DNA of 29,125 nt from Sphaeroforma sirkka (taxonomy: Eukaryota > Opisthokonta > Ichthyosporea > Ichthyophonida). Positions 12,786 to 29,125 of this stretch are shown here, piece after piece (position 1 is the first letter of the stretch; each line of letters starts with the position of its first letter). Location: contig LUCW03001927.1 of NCBI GenBank assembly GCA_001586965.3, forward strand, positions 50,001-79,125. The letters run 5' to 3'. The notes below the pieces were generated by a model. The model had not been told where the DNA came from. It worked only from the letters and a program-made list of their open reading frames with translations, and did no database searches. The translations under genes were made by a program, and so were the position numbers.

Positions 12786-13498
12786 GGTAAGTTAAGCCGG
12801 TACAAATGTTGATTCGTATACAAGTAATCGCGCTAATATAAGGGGATTGTTTTGTTCACAGAAAACAAATCTCGGACGTAGAGGTGGGTGTGCGAGAGGA
12901 AAGAGGACCGGAAATAGCTATATGCACCACTGTCTATCTATCTACGTACACAGTAATGTCAGTAGATGTGTAGGATATGTATGTATTCAGCTTCCTGTGT
13001 GTCCATTCGCACTGTTATTATAGGAATAACACCCAAATAGATCCATATATAAAAGTATGTTATAATCTCACGTGATGTTTTTATAGATATCTATTTAGCC
13101 TTGGGTGTTTATAAAAATAAATACGAATATCAAAAAAAAAAAATGAATACAGTATGACACTTTCAAACTCTCCAGTCCAATGCTTCTTCAGACTTTCATA
13201 TGATATCATCAGAGCCCATCTGTCCCATCAGTCCAGTCCGAGATCCAGATTGTCCGACACATACACTCACACAGTCCCAAGTCCTAATTTCCGGGACAGG
13301 TTCACGTATGACTCATCACACAATGTCACATCAGTCACAGTCACTCACAGTGACACAGTCTCACTCACAAGTCACAGCCTCATACTCATAGGCACATACA
13401 TAGGCCGGCGGAAAACCGGACAAACGGACACGAGTCGGTTACTCAAAGTCGTCACTGGTCAGTCGTCACAGGTGACGTCTCTACTCCACAAACTCGAT

Positions 13499-13735
13499 TG
13501 TAGCTCATACCATGGCTAGTTGGCTACAGGCGAACGGTAACCTCAATACGTGGAACGTGTTGCGTGAAAGCGTATATACTGTGGATAAAATTACATCTAC
13601 GTTTATCGTGAATAGCGTCAATATTTGCAACTCGTATCATGGCTAAAGGCTAACCGCAATACGTGTTGTGCTGTAACGTATACACTTTGAATATGAATGA
13701 ATACATGTTTACCTTTAACGTTTATATCGTGGTGG
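13499..13735. repeat. Diverged tandem duplication of about 110-130 bp
   Basis: catggctagttggctacagg at 13511 onward resembles catggctaaaggctaaccg at about 13638 onward. Both are followed by caatacgtg, a gtatac-type stretch, and acgtttat-cgtg endings. Confidence 0.65.
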
Positions 13736-14396
13736 CTTTTTAGGGTGTCAAATACAAGTGCAGAATCAGAGCTCTAAGGTGCACAGTTTCCAAAAGATGT
13801 AGTCAAGCTGTTCGTATAATTCAATAGGTCTATTGTTGTTGGCTTCGACCCATATAAACGTTTACCAACAGATATCAATCGAATAAAGCGTTAACTTGAA
13901 ATTTTGGTCCACCTATTTTTTATTTAAATGGATTGAGCATGGCCCATGAGTTGTAATGGGTACCGAACATCTACCGATTCTCTATAGCCATCTTATAATG
14001 ATCTTTGGCGGGAAACTTTATTATAAAATGTGGTGTGTTGGGGGGGGGTACCAATAACATATTTGAAATATGATATGTATCCAGAAAAAAAAAGAACCCT
14101 CTAGGCTACAGGCCACAGCTATACTAAATAAGACCGTATAGTATAGAGTTGATAAAATATGCTTGGATTTATTAGAAGGCTTATATGATATATTTATTTA
14201 TTTTAGCCTTACGCGAGAGACAAACGATCATCATATGGTGCCGTGGAGATCTATAATAGTTTGATAACAAGGGGTGTATCTTATGCGGCCATCAAAGCGC
14301 GCACATGCATCTCCATTATCGTCCCAGGAGAAAGTGTAACAATAGTGTATTCAAGGACAACTGCCGATAAATCGTCAACGCATATGTAAATACATT

Positions 14397-14399
<3 letters not shown>

Positions 14400-14483
<84 letters not shown>
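14400..14483. repeat. (AT)n microsatellite upstream of the TMEM209 homolog
   Basis: About 41 AT units followed by (TG)n. It ends about 45 bp before the proposed start codon at 14528. Confidence 0.95.
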
Positions 14484-14495
<12 letters not shown>

Positions 14496-14527
14496 ATACG
14501 CATATATAGACTGAACCTCTATAGACT

Positions 14528-20809
<6,282 letters not shown>

Positions 20810-20826
20810 GGACACTTACCTACATC

Positions 20827-20832
20827 AATAAA
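20827..20832 (+). terminator. Poly(A) signal AATAAA of the TMEM209 homolog
   Basis: AATAAA 18 bp downstream of the TAA stop. The short 3' UTR is inferred from this position. Confidence 0.7.
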
Positions 20833-21491
20833 ATACTGAATCTAGGCCTGAATGTGAGGTGCAAGGGACGGGGACAACCTATGCCGGGGGTTTTAGGGTT
20901 TTAGGACAATAAGTGATGCTGATGTACAGTGGCCTTGGAAATAACTGAGCCAAAATACAAAAGATCATTAAGGCCACGGCCACTCCTTCGGTCGCTACTA
21001 GGGCAACTAGGCCGTTCAGCTATCTTCTATATTATAGAAAACATGGGGAAACGGCGGAAGTATCTAGAGTAATCGAATTGAATTCCGTTTCTATAGAAAT
21101 AGGAATCAATTACGCTTGTATAAAAATGAAACAGAAATCTTTTGCATTACTATAGAAACAGGAATCATGTAAGGAATCAATTCCGTTTCTATAAAAACGA
21201 AATAGGAATCATTCACATTTCTATTCCTCTGCTCTCTAGCAGGTCATGCTATCATACACTCTGTGGATATCAAAGGTCGCCACTTCACTCCGGCCAGCCA
21301 TCACACAGCACACGAACGTCCACTAACAACTGTGTGAAAGTTTCCCTATCTTTGAGCAATGCGATTGAAATGTGATTAAAAAATACAAGCTATGAGCTGT
21401 ATACCGGCAGTGTCACTAGCCATACAGTCTTGGAAAGGATATACTTGATGTATAACCGACTATTTCATGCTGCGTGTTTATATGTTGATAC

Positions 21492-21528
<37 letters not shown>

Positions 21529-21549
21529 TGTGTGTGTGTGTGTATACAT

Positions 21550-21631
<82 letters not shown>

Positions 21632-21636
21632 ACATG

Positions 21637-21710
<74 letters not shown>

Positions 21711-21982
21711 CTTCCGTATATAAACGTATTTGTGAGTTCGTGTGTGTCGCTCTGTGAGTGTGTACACATGAGTGAGTATCCACGTGCTTGTACATTTATA
21801 TGGTATTTCACGTGCTTGTAAATTTATATAGTATTCCTATAAGATATTTTTGGTATAACAACGTACAATTTTATCTATGTTTCCTTTGTATCGGAAACCT
21901 TTACCAAATGTGAACAGAGTAGGCAGAGGTATACATTTGTGATTGAGTTTTATTGCGATACTGAAGTATATGCCAGCCATCT
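20833..21982. other. Tail-to-tail spacer with short repeats and microsatellites
   Basis: No gene seen. It holds a telomere-like ttttagggttttagg piece (about 20888-20905), a cluster of ggaatcaatt/tttctatagaaa short palindromic repeats (21070-21220) and (AT)n(TG)n tracts (21497-21711). Confidence 0.7.
21949..21954 (-). terminator. Poly(A) signal AATAAA of the alkylsulfatase gene
   Basis: TTTATT on the plus strand, read as AATAAA on the minus strand, about 28 bp after the TAA stop at 21983-21985. It suggests this gene was expressed as eukaryotic mRNA. Confidence 0.55.
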
Positions 21983-23743
21983 TTAATCAAGATCTGTGGT
22001 CGATTCAGCCGCGCAAGCGTTGTTTTTCCTTCGGTAAGCAATTGTATTGACCCCGATGCCTCCAACCAAACCAACAATTAGTGCTGCTACGGCAACACCT
22101 ACTACAGCACCCACACTCAGACCTTGGTCCAGACAGGACTGCTCGACGCAGCTAGATTCAGCTGTAGACGTCTGTGCCACTAATGTTTGGATCAAACTGA
22201 CAGGGTATGTCTTCTGTGGTTTGGGCTTGTAGAAGTCTCTAGGAGTCATCACATTCCAAGTTGCGTCTTCATCGGTGGATATGCAACTAGCAAACTCCTT
22301 GAGTGTATCTAGATCACTGGTCACATTGACCAGCGAAGAGTTTCCGGTGACCAGAGCAGCGATGAGGTCAGATCTGGTTTTGGCTGTGAAACTGGCCGTA
22401 GACCCGGAGCGTGGATTCATGTCGGTGATAGGTAGTGACAGCATGACCGCATTCGAGATGCGCACGTTGAACATCTCATTGGTTTCTTCAACACCGACCA
22501 AGATCGATAGACCGTGCGCCTTGTTGGCTTGCTCGGGGTTGATTCGAATCTCCAGACCCTGATGAAGCATGTACAATGGCATGTTCAGTACAAACGATGG
22601 TCCAAGGTCAGCGGGTGGGTAAGCCCCTTTTCCATGTCGTAACTCTTCAAACCAAGTCAGCATATAATTGCGGCGAGGCCCACTCTCTTCGCTGTAGCCG
22701 ATCTGCTCCAAACAATCAGCTTCCAGGTACTTTGCCTCCATGTCCGTGGGATCGTTGAAAACTGCGTGGTTAATGATCTCTGCACAGCACCTGTAGTTTC
22801 CGTTGTCACGGTGCCACTCGCCCCTCTTTCTCACTTCTGCATTCCCTCCCATGTCGGCAACATACTGCTGTGCACGCTCGACCGGAGGAAGTTACTGATA
22901 GGTAGCGGGTTTACCGTCCCACCAATCAGCATAGAATTGATATACCTCCTTGGAGTTGTGTTTGAGATGTCCATAGTGACCACGAGTATTGAAGTTGGAA
23001 TCCAATGAGGCTGGCAACTCGATTGTTTCGCTTATCTCTTCCATACCTAGGCCCGAGTTTAGCAGACGAACAGCCTGATCATGAGTGAACTTGATAGTGT
23101 CACGATGATTTTCGAGATGTTCGACAACAGCAGCATTGCCATATTTAGGCCAGTGATGCTGTCCAATCATGTTCTCCACTTTGGAGTGATAATGATCTAA
23201 GGTCTTCTGGAGCGCCGCAACCCACTTCATAGTATCCCCACCTTTCGCACCTCTGGGCGTTAAGAAATTATGCATCCCCATAACAGCATTTTCACCCGTA
23301 TTAAGTAATTTCAACTCGAGCACAAAGATGTGAAGCTCGCTTGGTGCTTCAGTACTCAGAGTCGGCAATAATTCGAAGTCCAGTCCAGTCACTGTATGGT
23401 GTTCGAGATCGGTGTCTATAGAGATGGTGGGTGCCACGAAGCCAACCTGTGAGTTGGCAGCACCGAACGCGAGTCAAGCGTGGATCGAGCCCTGGGCATG
23501 AGGTTTGATAAGATTTCCGTACATGTAGAACGCGCGTCGAAACATCGATCCGGCGACCATATAGTTCTCAGACAGTGCTTCTTCAACAAAGTTTAGAGGG
23601 GCGACTACTTGAATGGATCCGTTAGTGAAGGATTCCTCTGGTGCGAGCCCGAGGACTCCGCCGAAATGATCGATGTGAGAGTGTGTGAAAATGACACTGT
23701 GTAGTGTTAAATTGGCGCCGGTATGGGGACCATATCCACTCAT
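21983..23743 (-). pseudogene. Membrane-anchored alkylsulfatase (metallo-beta-lactamase fold, SdsA1/BDS1 type), two in-frame stops, N-terminus missing
   Basis: Zinc hydrolase family that cleaves linear alkyl sulfates such as dodecyl sulfate to alcohol and sulfate. One frame runs the whole length. It shows [10 protein letters not shown] (about residues 20-29), SENYMVAGSMFRRAFYMYG, GENAVMGMHNFLTPRGA and QHHWPKYGN, so the His/Asp/Glu/His metal-ligand motifs are present. The dimerisation region (LLNSGLGMEEISETIELP; ESGPRRNYM) and the SCP2-like C-terminal domain follow. After these comes a Ser/Cys-rich linker and a clear membrane segment (VGAVVGVAVAALIVGLVGG) with an RRKNN tail. TGA at 23474-23476 replaces a residue that is Gly in the family, and TAA at 22892-22894 falls just before LPPVERA. 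Family members have over 100 residues before THSHxDH; none are found upstream here. It is either a pseudogene or has an undetected 5' exon plus read errors. Confidence 0.9.
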
Positions 23744-23872
23744 TCGAGTTCAATCCGAATCATCGGTTGTTTTCAGTTTTACTCAATACGTTCCACATTC
23801 CAGGAATCCAGGAATTGATATTCTTTGGCTAATTTATCATTTGTACATTTGGTCAATAAAAAAAAAGGTTTT

Positions 23873-24138
<266 letters not shown>

Positions 24139-24449
24139 TGTGATTTCTCGTATCTATGACAGATCATTGCAAAAAAATGCGCATTAGAATTGAATGGTAA
24201 GTTGCTTAAATCACGCAGATTATTTAAAAAAAATGATGCACTGTAAAATATTGAGCCATCAATAGTCAACTTAACAAGGCTACAGTCACGTTCTCGTCAA
24301 GGCATTTTTTATCGCAGGCAAGTAAAAAATTGAGTAAGAATTTTATGCAGATTGTGAGGAAAAGGATTGTTGAGAGAAAGGACTAAACTAAGGTCTCGTA
24401 TTAAATACTGTACCGTACACGGAGGAAAGCATTATATACCGGTCTGGAA

Positions 24450-24455
24450 TTTAAT
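24450..24455 (-). terminator. Poly(A) signal variant ATTAAA of the ALDH gene
   Basis: TTTAAT on the plus strand reads ATTAAA on the minus strand, 28 bp past the TGA stop at 24484-24486. Confidence 0.4.
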
Positions 24456-24483
24456 TATGTTGCATATTAGAGCTAGTGCATCT

Positions 24484-26010
24484 TCAAAGATATTTTCCTA
24501 GCATGAAGGCTGCGGCGCTGACGGTGACTGTGGCAAAGGCAAAATAGTGTATTCGGTTCAGACTACTCACCACAACCCCAGGAATATGACGGTGTGCGAT
24601 CTTCATCACAGCCATATCGGCTTTTGTTTGGGGAGAGAAACGTGCCTTCAAGTCATTCAAATTTGAGTTGATCAAAATAGACTTCATGTGACTAAACTCT
24701 ACAAAACCTTGGTAACCATGGTACTTGCTGCTACCCGAATTACCTACTCCTCCAAATGGAAGGTTTTCGTTCAGCATAAATGTAATGGTATCGTTGAACT
24801 GGAGACTACCCGCAGATACGTTCATGAACTTTTCCTGCACGTGCCCGTCATGTGTGAAGGCATACATGGCAAGTGGTTTTTTCTCTTGTTAGAATGGAAT
24901 CGATCGCTTTCTCGACGCCATCTACACGTAAAATGGGTAATATGGGACCAAATATCTCCTCTTGCATACAAGCAGAAGCGTGGTATGTCTCAGAGTCTGT
25001 CCCAAAGTCTAATACTGTGGGTGCGATATAGAAATCTGAAGCATCTGTTTCGCCACCATGCACTATGTACTTGCTATCGCTCTTGATCATCTCGGATAAG
25101 CGCTTGTGATGTGCTGGTACCTTCGCCATACGCCCATACGATTTACTTTGCTGCGGATCAACGCCATACTGGGCGACAATCGTTTCCTTCAGCGTACTGA
25201 TGAAAGCTTCGGCGATTGAGCTGTCTACGAACATGTGATCGGGACGTATACACGTCTGCCCTGCATTTAGGCCCAAGGATCCCCACACAATGCGCCTGGC
25301 AGCTACTGCTAAATTGGCACCTTTGCCAATGTACACCGGTGATTTGCCACCTAGTTCCAGTATACATTTGGTCAAGTTTGGTGCGCCTGCCTTGGCTACC
25401 ATGCGGCCAAGCCCGGGTGAACCAGTTGCAAATATAACATCCCAGCGCATTGACAAAGATCCTGTAGCTCGTCAAAGCCTCCAGAAACAATGCTGACAAC
25501 TTGATTGTCCATGTACTTCGGAATTAGCTCACATAGAAGTTTCATCGTCTCGGGCGAGTGTGTCTCAGCTCCCGTTTTGACAACAATTGCATTGCCGGCT
25601 GCGATGCTTGCAGTCATGGGATCGGCGATGAGTGTGATCGGATAGTTCCAGCAACCAATTATCAGAGCCGTGCCCAGAGGTTCCGGTTTAATCATTGATG
25701 TGGCGGATAGTTGAAAATCAGTGTCCACGTGAGTTGCCCTTGACCAGCTATCAACATTGGCTATCATGCTATCGATACCGTTGATTGAGGCTTGTGTCTC
25801 CGCCAACCAAACCTCCTCTGGACTCTTTCCCAAATCCGCATACACAGCCTTCTGGATAGTTTTTTCATTTTCACTGATCATTCTTCTGAGAGCCTGTAAT
25901 TGACTCTTTCTCCAGTTTAATGGAAGTGTGGTGCCTGCCCTGAAAGCTGTGCTAGCTCGCATATGAGCATCAGCAGCACAGATCGACGCATTTGTAGTTT
26001 GGTTCACCAT
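24484..26010 (-). pseudogene. Fatty aldehyde dehydrogenase, ALDH3 class, membrane-tailed, two frameshifts
   Basis: NAD(P)-dependent oxidation of long-chain aldehydes to fatty acids; ALDH3A2-like enzymes sit on ER or peroxisome membranes by a C-terminal anchor. The segment is full length (about 508 codons; family about 485) and starts at ATG 26010. It shows YADLGKSPEEVWLAE, the WNYP motif (121-124), the catalytic Glu in LELGGKSP, the catalytic Cys in LNAGQTCIRPDH, MQEEIFGPILPI, then NENLPFGGVGNSG and a C-terminal hydrophobic stretch HYFAFATVTVSAAAFMLG. One frame break lies near 25445-25460 (FDELQDL joins RWDVIFATG). The other is near 24875-24882 in an AAAAAA run, where five A's would restore the frame, so it could be a read error. 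All catalytic residues are kept, making this the least damaged of the three neighbours. No intron seen. Transcribed divergently from the GMC gene and in the same direction as the sulfatase. Confidence 0.92.
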
Positions 26011-27170
26011 TCTATGTAGGAATATTTTGGATTGACGATGTTGTTGATTTATCGTTATGACACTAGTCTCTGTATTGCAGTATGCCTTAAATACTTTTTT
26101 AGATCATAATCCATCTGACTACATATCAGTTTTGCAACCTTTGTGCAGAGACCAGAGAATAAACTCAACTTCTCAAGTCACAAAATTTTGAACTGTGAAC
26201 ATGTCCGAATTTCAGGATAAAACTAAAAAAGGTCAAAGAGCACACATACTTTCATTATACTACTTTGTAACAATGGTCCGTACTCCGCAGTCCGCAAACG
26301 GAGTCAGAAATTCCTATTATGGCAAAGAGGGCTCTCGAGAGTTGAATGTTGCTGATATGATATATCATACTTTATAATATTTAGTTGCTTGTAAATTGAA
26401 CAAAGGCTATGTGTGGCTGTATGCTGTTATGCAGCCTATGCTGTACATATGCATGAACTATAAAAAAATAAAAACCAGAACCTGTGAACCTGATCAAATA
26501 GGCTCGGATAATTGATAAACCGACGGAGTTCAACAGTTGTATTTATTTCTGGAATCTGGAATTCCGGAGTGTTACTGAATATCACCCGATTGGCGATTGG
26601 CGATATATTTCAAAATTTTCGTGAAAACGATTTGTTTCTGAAAAAGCTGAAAAGTGCAACACTGAAAACACTGAAAACAGAAAACTGAACACTGGAAAGT
26701 CTGGGACAGTGAAAATTTATATAGCAAACTGCAAAGTGCGTGAAAAGTGAAAACTCAAAACTGAAAAGGTTGAGTCTTGACTTTTCACTTTTGAAGTCGA
26801 AGACAACAGAAGACCACTGGACAAGGCTGACCGCTGAACGGCTGAACCACAGATTACAGAACTGAACTAGTGAACTCCTGATACAGTTGTTTTCCTATTT
26901 TTTTATTTTACCGTTTACACGGATAAATCTTAGCGCTCCTACGGCTCCGAGCCCTACGCGCGATTGATTTATGCATTTTATTTAGAGCTACATATACGCT
27001 ACGTCAGACGTCAGTTTGTCTTTTGATTCAAGCAATTATCGATCGCTGGATGCACCGCATTATGGCTACAGAAGTCTGCTTTCTGATATTTAAGCGCTCA
27101 CTAGTCAGTATAATCACCAGAATATTCTTAATAGTTTACATTTGCATAATCAACTAAACGACTATTTAAA
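26011..27170. promoter_or_regulatory. Divergent promoter region between ALDH and GMC genes
   Basis: The 1.16-kb gap between two outward-facing genes probably contains both promoters, which would allow co-regulation (inference). It contains an irregular purine-rich repeat (ctgaaaac/gtgaaaag, 26635-26800) and an 11-bp perfect inverted repeat. No TATA box or other named element could be assigned with confidence. Confidence 0.4.
26743..26792. repeat. Inverted repeat aaaagtgaaaa / ttttcactttt with inner ctcaa / ttgag
   Basis: Arms 26743-26753 and 26782-26792 are perfect 11-bp complements. Inside, ctcaa and ttgag pair as well, giving a stepped hairpin or cruciform. Located in the divergent ALDH-GMC promoter region. 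Confidence 0.75.
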
Positions 27171-28925
27171 ATGTCACTCTCAAAAGTCTCTTCGATCTCT
27201 CCCTGTTTCTACTAAGCAGGTCTACGACTATGTGGTTGTTGGTGGCGGAAGTGCCGGCTGTGTAATGGCCAATCGCCTCTCATCGAACCCCAATGTACAG
27301 AGTGGCTTTGCTGGAGACAGGCTCAGATGATAACACACCGCTCATCCGCAACCCCAGTGTTTTTTTTTCTGGACCGTTCCCTACAGTAAAAAAGTACAAC
27401 CATCGATACTGGACAACACCTCAGAAGAACTGTAATGGTAGGAACATGTTCCAGCCTCGTGGTCGCGGAGTCGGCGGCTCCTCTGCGATTAACGCTATGG
27501 TATATATTCGTGGCTTGAAATATGACTTCACCAACTTATGGGCTGGGGAAAATAAATGCAACGGTTGGGAATGGGAGAATGTGCTACCCATTTTCAAGGA
27601 ATTGGAGAATAATGATACGCTCAAAAAATAACGCTTACCACGGTAACGAAGGTCCTCTACATGTGCGGACGCAGAATCACATTAGCCCATACAGTAAGCG
27701 CATTGTCAAAGCAGGCAACGAGTTGGGATGGAAAACAACCGATGACTTTAATGGAGCAGACCAGTCTGGAGTGGGGTATTATCAGTACACAGACCAAGGG
27801 TGGGCGCTGCAGCACTGGTGTTGCCTTTCTGACCCCAGAGGTCCGAGCTCGCCCAAATCTGGATGTTATTGTTGATGCTCATGCCACAAAGGTACTCACG
27901 GAAGGTAAGCGAGCGACTGGAGTGCATGCAGTGGTATCAGGCAGCTCAGATTCTGCTAACCCTGTAACATTCGAAGCGAAAAATGATGTTGTCCTGTGCG
28001 GTGGTACATTTAACAGTCCACAGTTACTGATGCTCTCAGGAATCGGCCCCTAAGGACCAGCTTATTAAGTACGGAATTGATGTAGTACATGAATTGCCAG
28101 GAGTGGGTCAGAATCTCCATTCAGGATCATACCGACATCTGTGTGAATGCAAAAACTTCTAGAATAAGTATGCCACTGCAAATCAGGCTAACCAACCTAC
28201 CAAGTCAGATTAAGCACTTCTTCTTAGGTCTTTTCAAGAAAGAAGGAGTGTTCATGGGAGACAATCAAATGGTCGGCTCATTCTTCAAAAAGCAAGCCTG
28301 ACATTCCCGCTAATGATATTCAAATGCATGTCGCACCCTTCTACTACAAAGATCATGGGGCCACTTTAAGATACGGTGGTGGCATCTCGGTCAAATCATT
28401 GCTATATGCGCCCCGAGTCTCGCAGGACGGTCGGTCTGAATTCAGCGGACCCAATGGAGGGGCCACTGATTGACCCCAACTATTACGATGTGCCCGCCGA
28501 CTTTGACCCCATGGTGGCTGCAGTGCGAGAAAAAAGCATCGAGCTGATTCGAGACCAAGACCCCTATGCAGAAGATAACCTGGTGCTTAGTGGATTTGGC
28601 GATAAGGATGTTAACAACCTTACCGATAACGACATCAAAAGTATCTGCGTGAAAATACCGAATCCATCTACCACCCTGTATCTACCTGTAGAATGGGCCC
28701 ATCATCAGATCCTATGGCAGTGGTTGATCACTCCAATGGTCTGAAAGTACACGGAATGGAAGGACTCAGAGTAATCGACGCCTCCGTCATGCCTACAGTT
28801 GGTAGTATCTGGAAATACAGAATGCACCTACCATGGTAATAGCCCAGAAAGCTTACAATCAGATGGTTGGTCAGGATAGAGTTCTCGATGTCACCGATGC
28901 ACCACTGGTGGCTAATCAATTGTAA
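27171..28925 (+). pseudogene. GMC oxidoreductase, AlkJ-like alcohol dehydrogenase, heavily frameshifted
   Basis: FAD enzyme family oxidising alcohols to aldehydes; closest in pattern to bacterial AlkJ/choline-dehydrogenase-type members. Landmarks in order: FAD-binding YDYVVVGGGSAGCVMANRLS (27223 on), GMC signature 1 around RGVGGSSAINAMVYIRG, ENDxLKNN-YHGNEGPL, GVAFLTPEVRARPNLDVIV, GMC signature 2 GTFNSPQLLMLSGIG, VGQNL and QDHTDICVNA, RRTVGLNSADP and LIDPNYYDVP, GLRVIDASVMPT and NAPTMVIAQKA. These lie in different frames. Breaks occur near 27180-27220, 27300, 27620 (A run), 27800, 28048 (C run), 28110 (about 4 extra bases), 28290, 28395, 28690 (about 10 bases lost) and 28815. The usual active-site His before PVGT is Leu here (TLYLPV), next to the deletion. 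Length, with breaks, fits a full 550-residue enzyme. The ATG at 27171 is the best start but is out of frame with the Rossmann motif. Confidence 0.92.
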
Positions 28926-29125
28926 GTCGTGCTGACAAGACATAGGTCGTTCTTACCACCCATTCTTCGAACATCCTGAAAATATTATTGTACCGATAAT
29001 AATTAAATATTATAAATTAAACGCAACCTAAAAAAGTTTATTGTAACATAATACAAATGCATTTCTTTACGGTTGCATACCTTGAACTCAGTGCATTGTG
29101 CACAGATAAAAACACCCATGTAGAC
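28926..29125. other. 3' flank of the GMC gene
   Basis: AT-rich; ATTAAA at 29002-29007 is a possible poly(A) signal. Nothing else recognised before the window ends. Confidence 0.5.

Larger units (their letters stand above)
12786..14527. promoter_or_regulatory. Head-to-head intergenic region between dynamin and TMEM209 homologs
   Basis: About 1.7 kb lies between the two divergent start codons and should hold both promoters and any 5' non-coding exons. I see no clear TATA box or coding exon. It includes a stretch with many cagtcac/ccagtcc pieces (13220-13390), a duplicated segment (13499-13735) and (AT)n at 14400-14483. The boundaries of any promoter are inferred from position only. Confidence 0.4.

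Noticed and set aside
13154..13519. 121-codon ORF in the divergent intergenic region
   Set aside because: Composition follows short cagtcac-type repeats, no recognisable domain, no splice or context support.
22892..23476. Alternative genetic code as the reason for sulfatase stops
   Set aside because: TMEM209 uses TAA as a true stop followed by a poly(A) signal, the ALDH apparently ends at TGA, and no intact exon here contains an in-frame stop codon.
26195..26377. 60-codon ORF (MSEFQDKTKKGQRAH start) between ALDH and GMC
   Set aside because: Short, no recognised family, lies in a promoter-type gap; could be chance.

Overview
The window is eukaryotic nuclear DNA. It carries two multi-exon genes with canonical GT-AG introns, no operon layout, AATAAA or ATTAAA poly(A) signals, and very long (AT)n, (TG)n and minisatellite tracts that fill introns and intergenic gaps but avoid exons. 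The two intact genes are of general opisthokont type. With the extreme AT-microsatellite introns they suggest a unicellular holozoan such as an ichthyosporean, but that is only a guess; the sequence itself shows no more than 'eukaryote'.

Layout: (1) 183-12785, minus strand: a dynamin-related GTPase of the DRP1/DNM1L (mitochondrial and peroxisomal fission) class. I resolved 15 exons that join in phase to 711 codons; the C-terminal end lies beyond position 1. (2) 12786-14527: head-to-head intergenic region. (3) 14528-20809, plus strand: a TMEM209/CYB561N-family membrane protein in 9 exons, 578 residues, ending at a clear poly(A) signal. (4) 20833-21982: tail-to-tail spacer. (5) 21983-23743, minus: an alkylsulfatase of the metallo-beta-lactamase fold (SdsA1/BDS1 type) with a C-terminal membrane anchor, two in-frame stops and a missing N-terminal part. 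(6) 24484-26010, minus: an ALDH3-type fatty aldehyde dehydrogenase with a C-terminal hydrophobic tail and two frameshifts. (7) 26011-27170: divergent promoter region. (8) about 27171-28925, plus: a GMC flavoenzyme closest in my recollection to bacterial AlkJ-type alcohol dehydrogenases, with about ten frame breaks.

The last three genes are the most striking content. Together they spell one route: alkyl sulfate to fatty alcohol plus sulfate (sulfatase), alcohol to aldehyde (GMC enzyme), aldehyde to fatty acid (ALDH). I see no introns in them, unlike their neighbours, which suggests acquisition from bacteria or reverse transcription. All three are broken, while about 3.9 kb of dynamin and TMEM209 coding sequence in the same window has no break. 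This favours a decaying cluster over uniformly poor sequence, although several lesions sit in homopolymers and could be read errors.

The second striking pattern is in the introns. In at least eight places, across both intact genes, the DNA next to an exon has been duplicated together with the exon edge. This leaves decoy splice sites or partial exon copies inside the intron.
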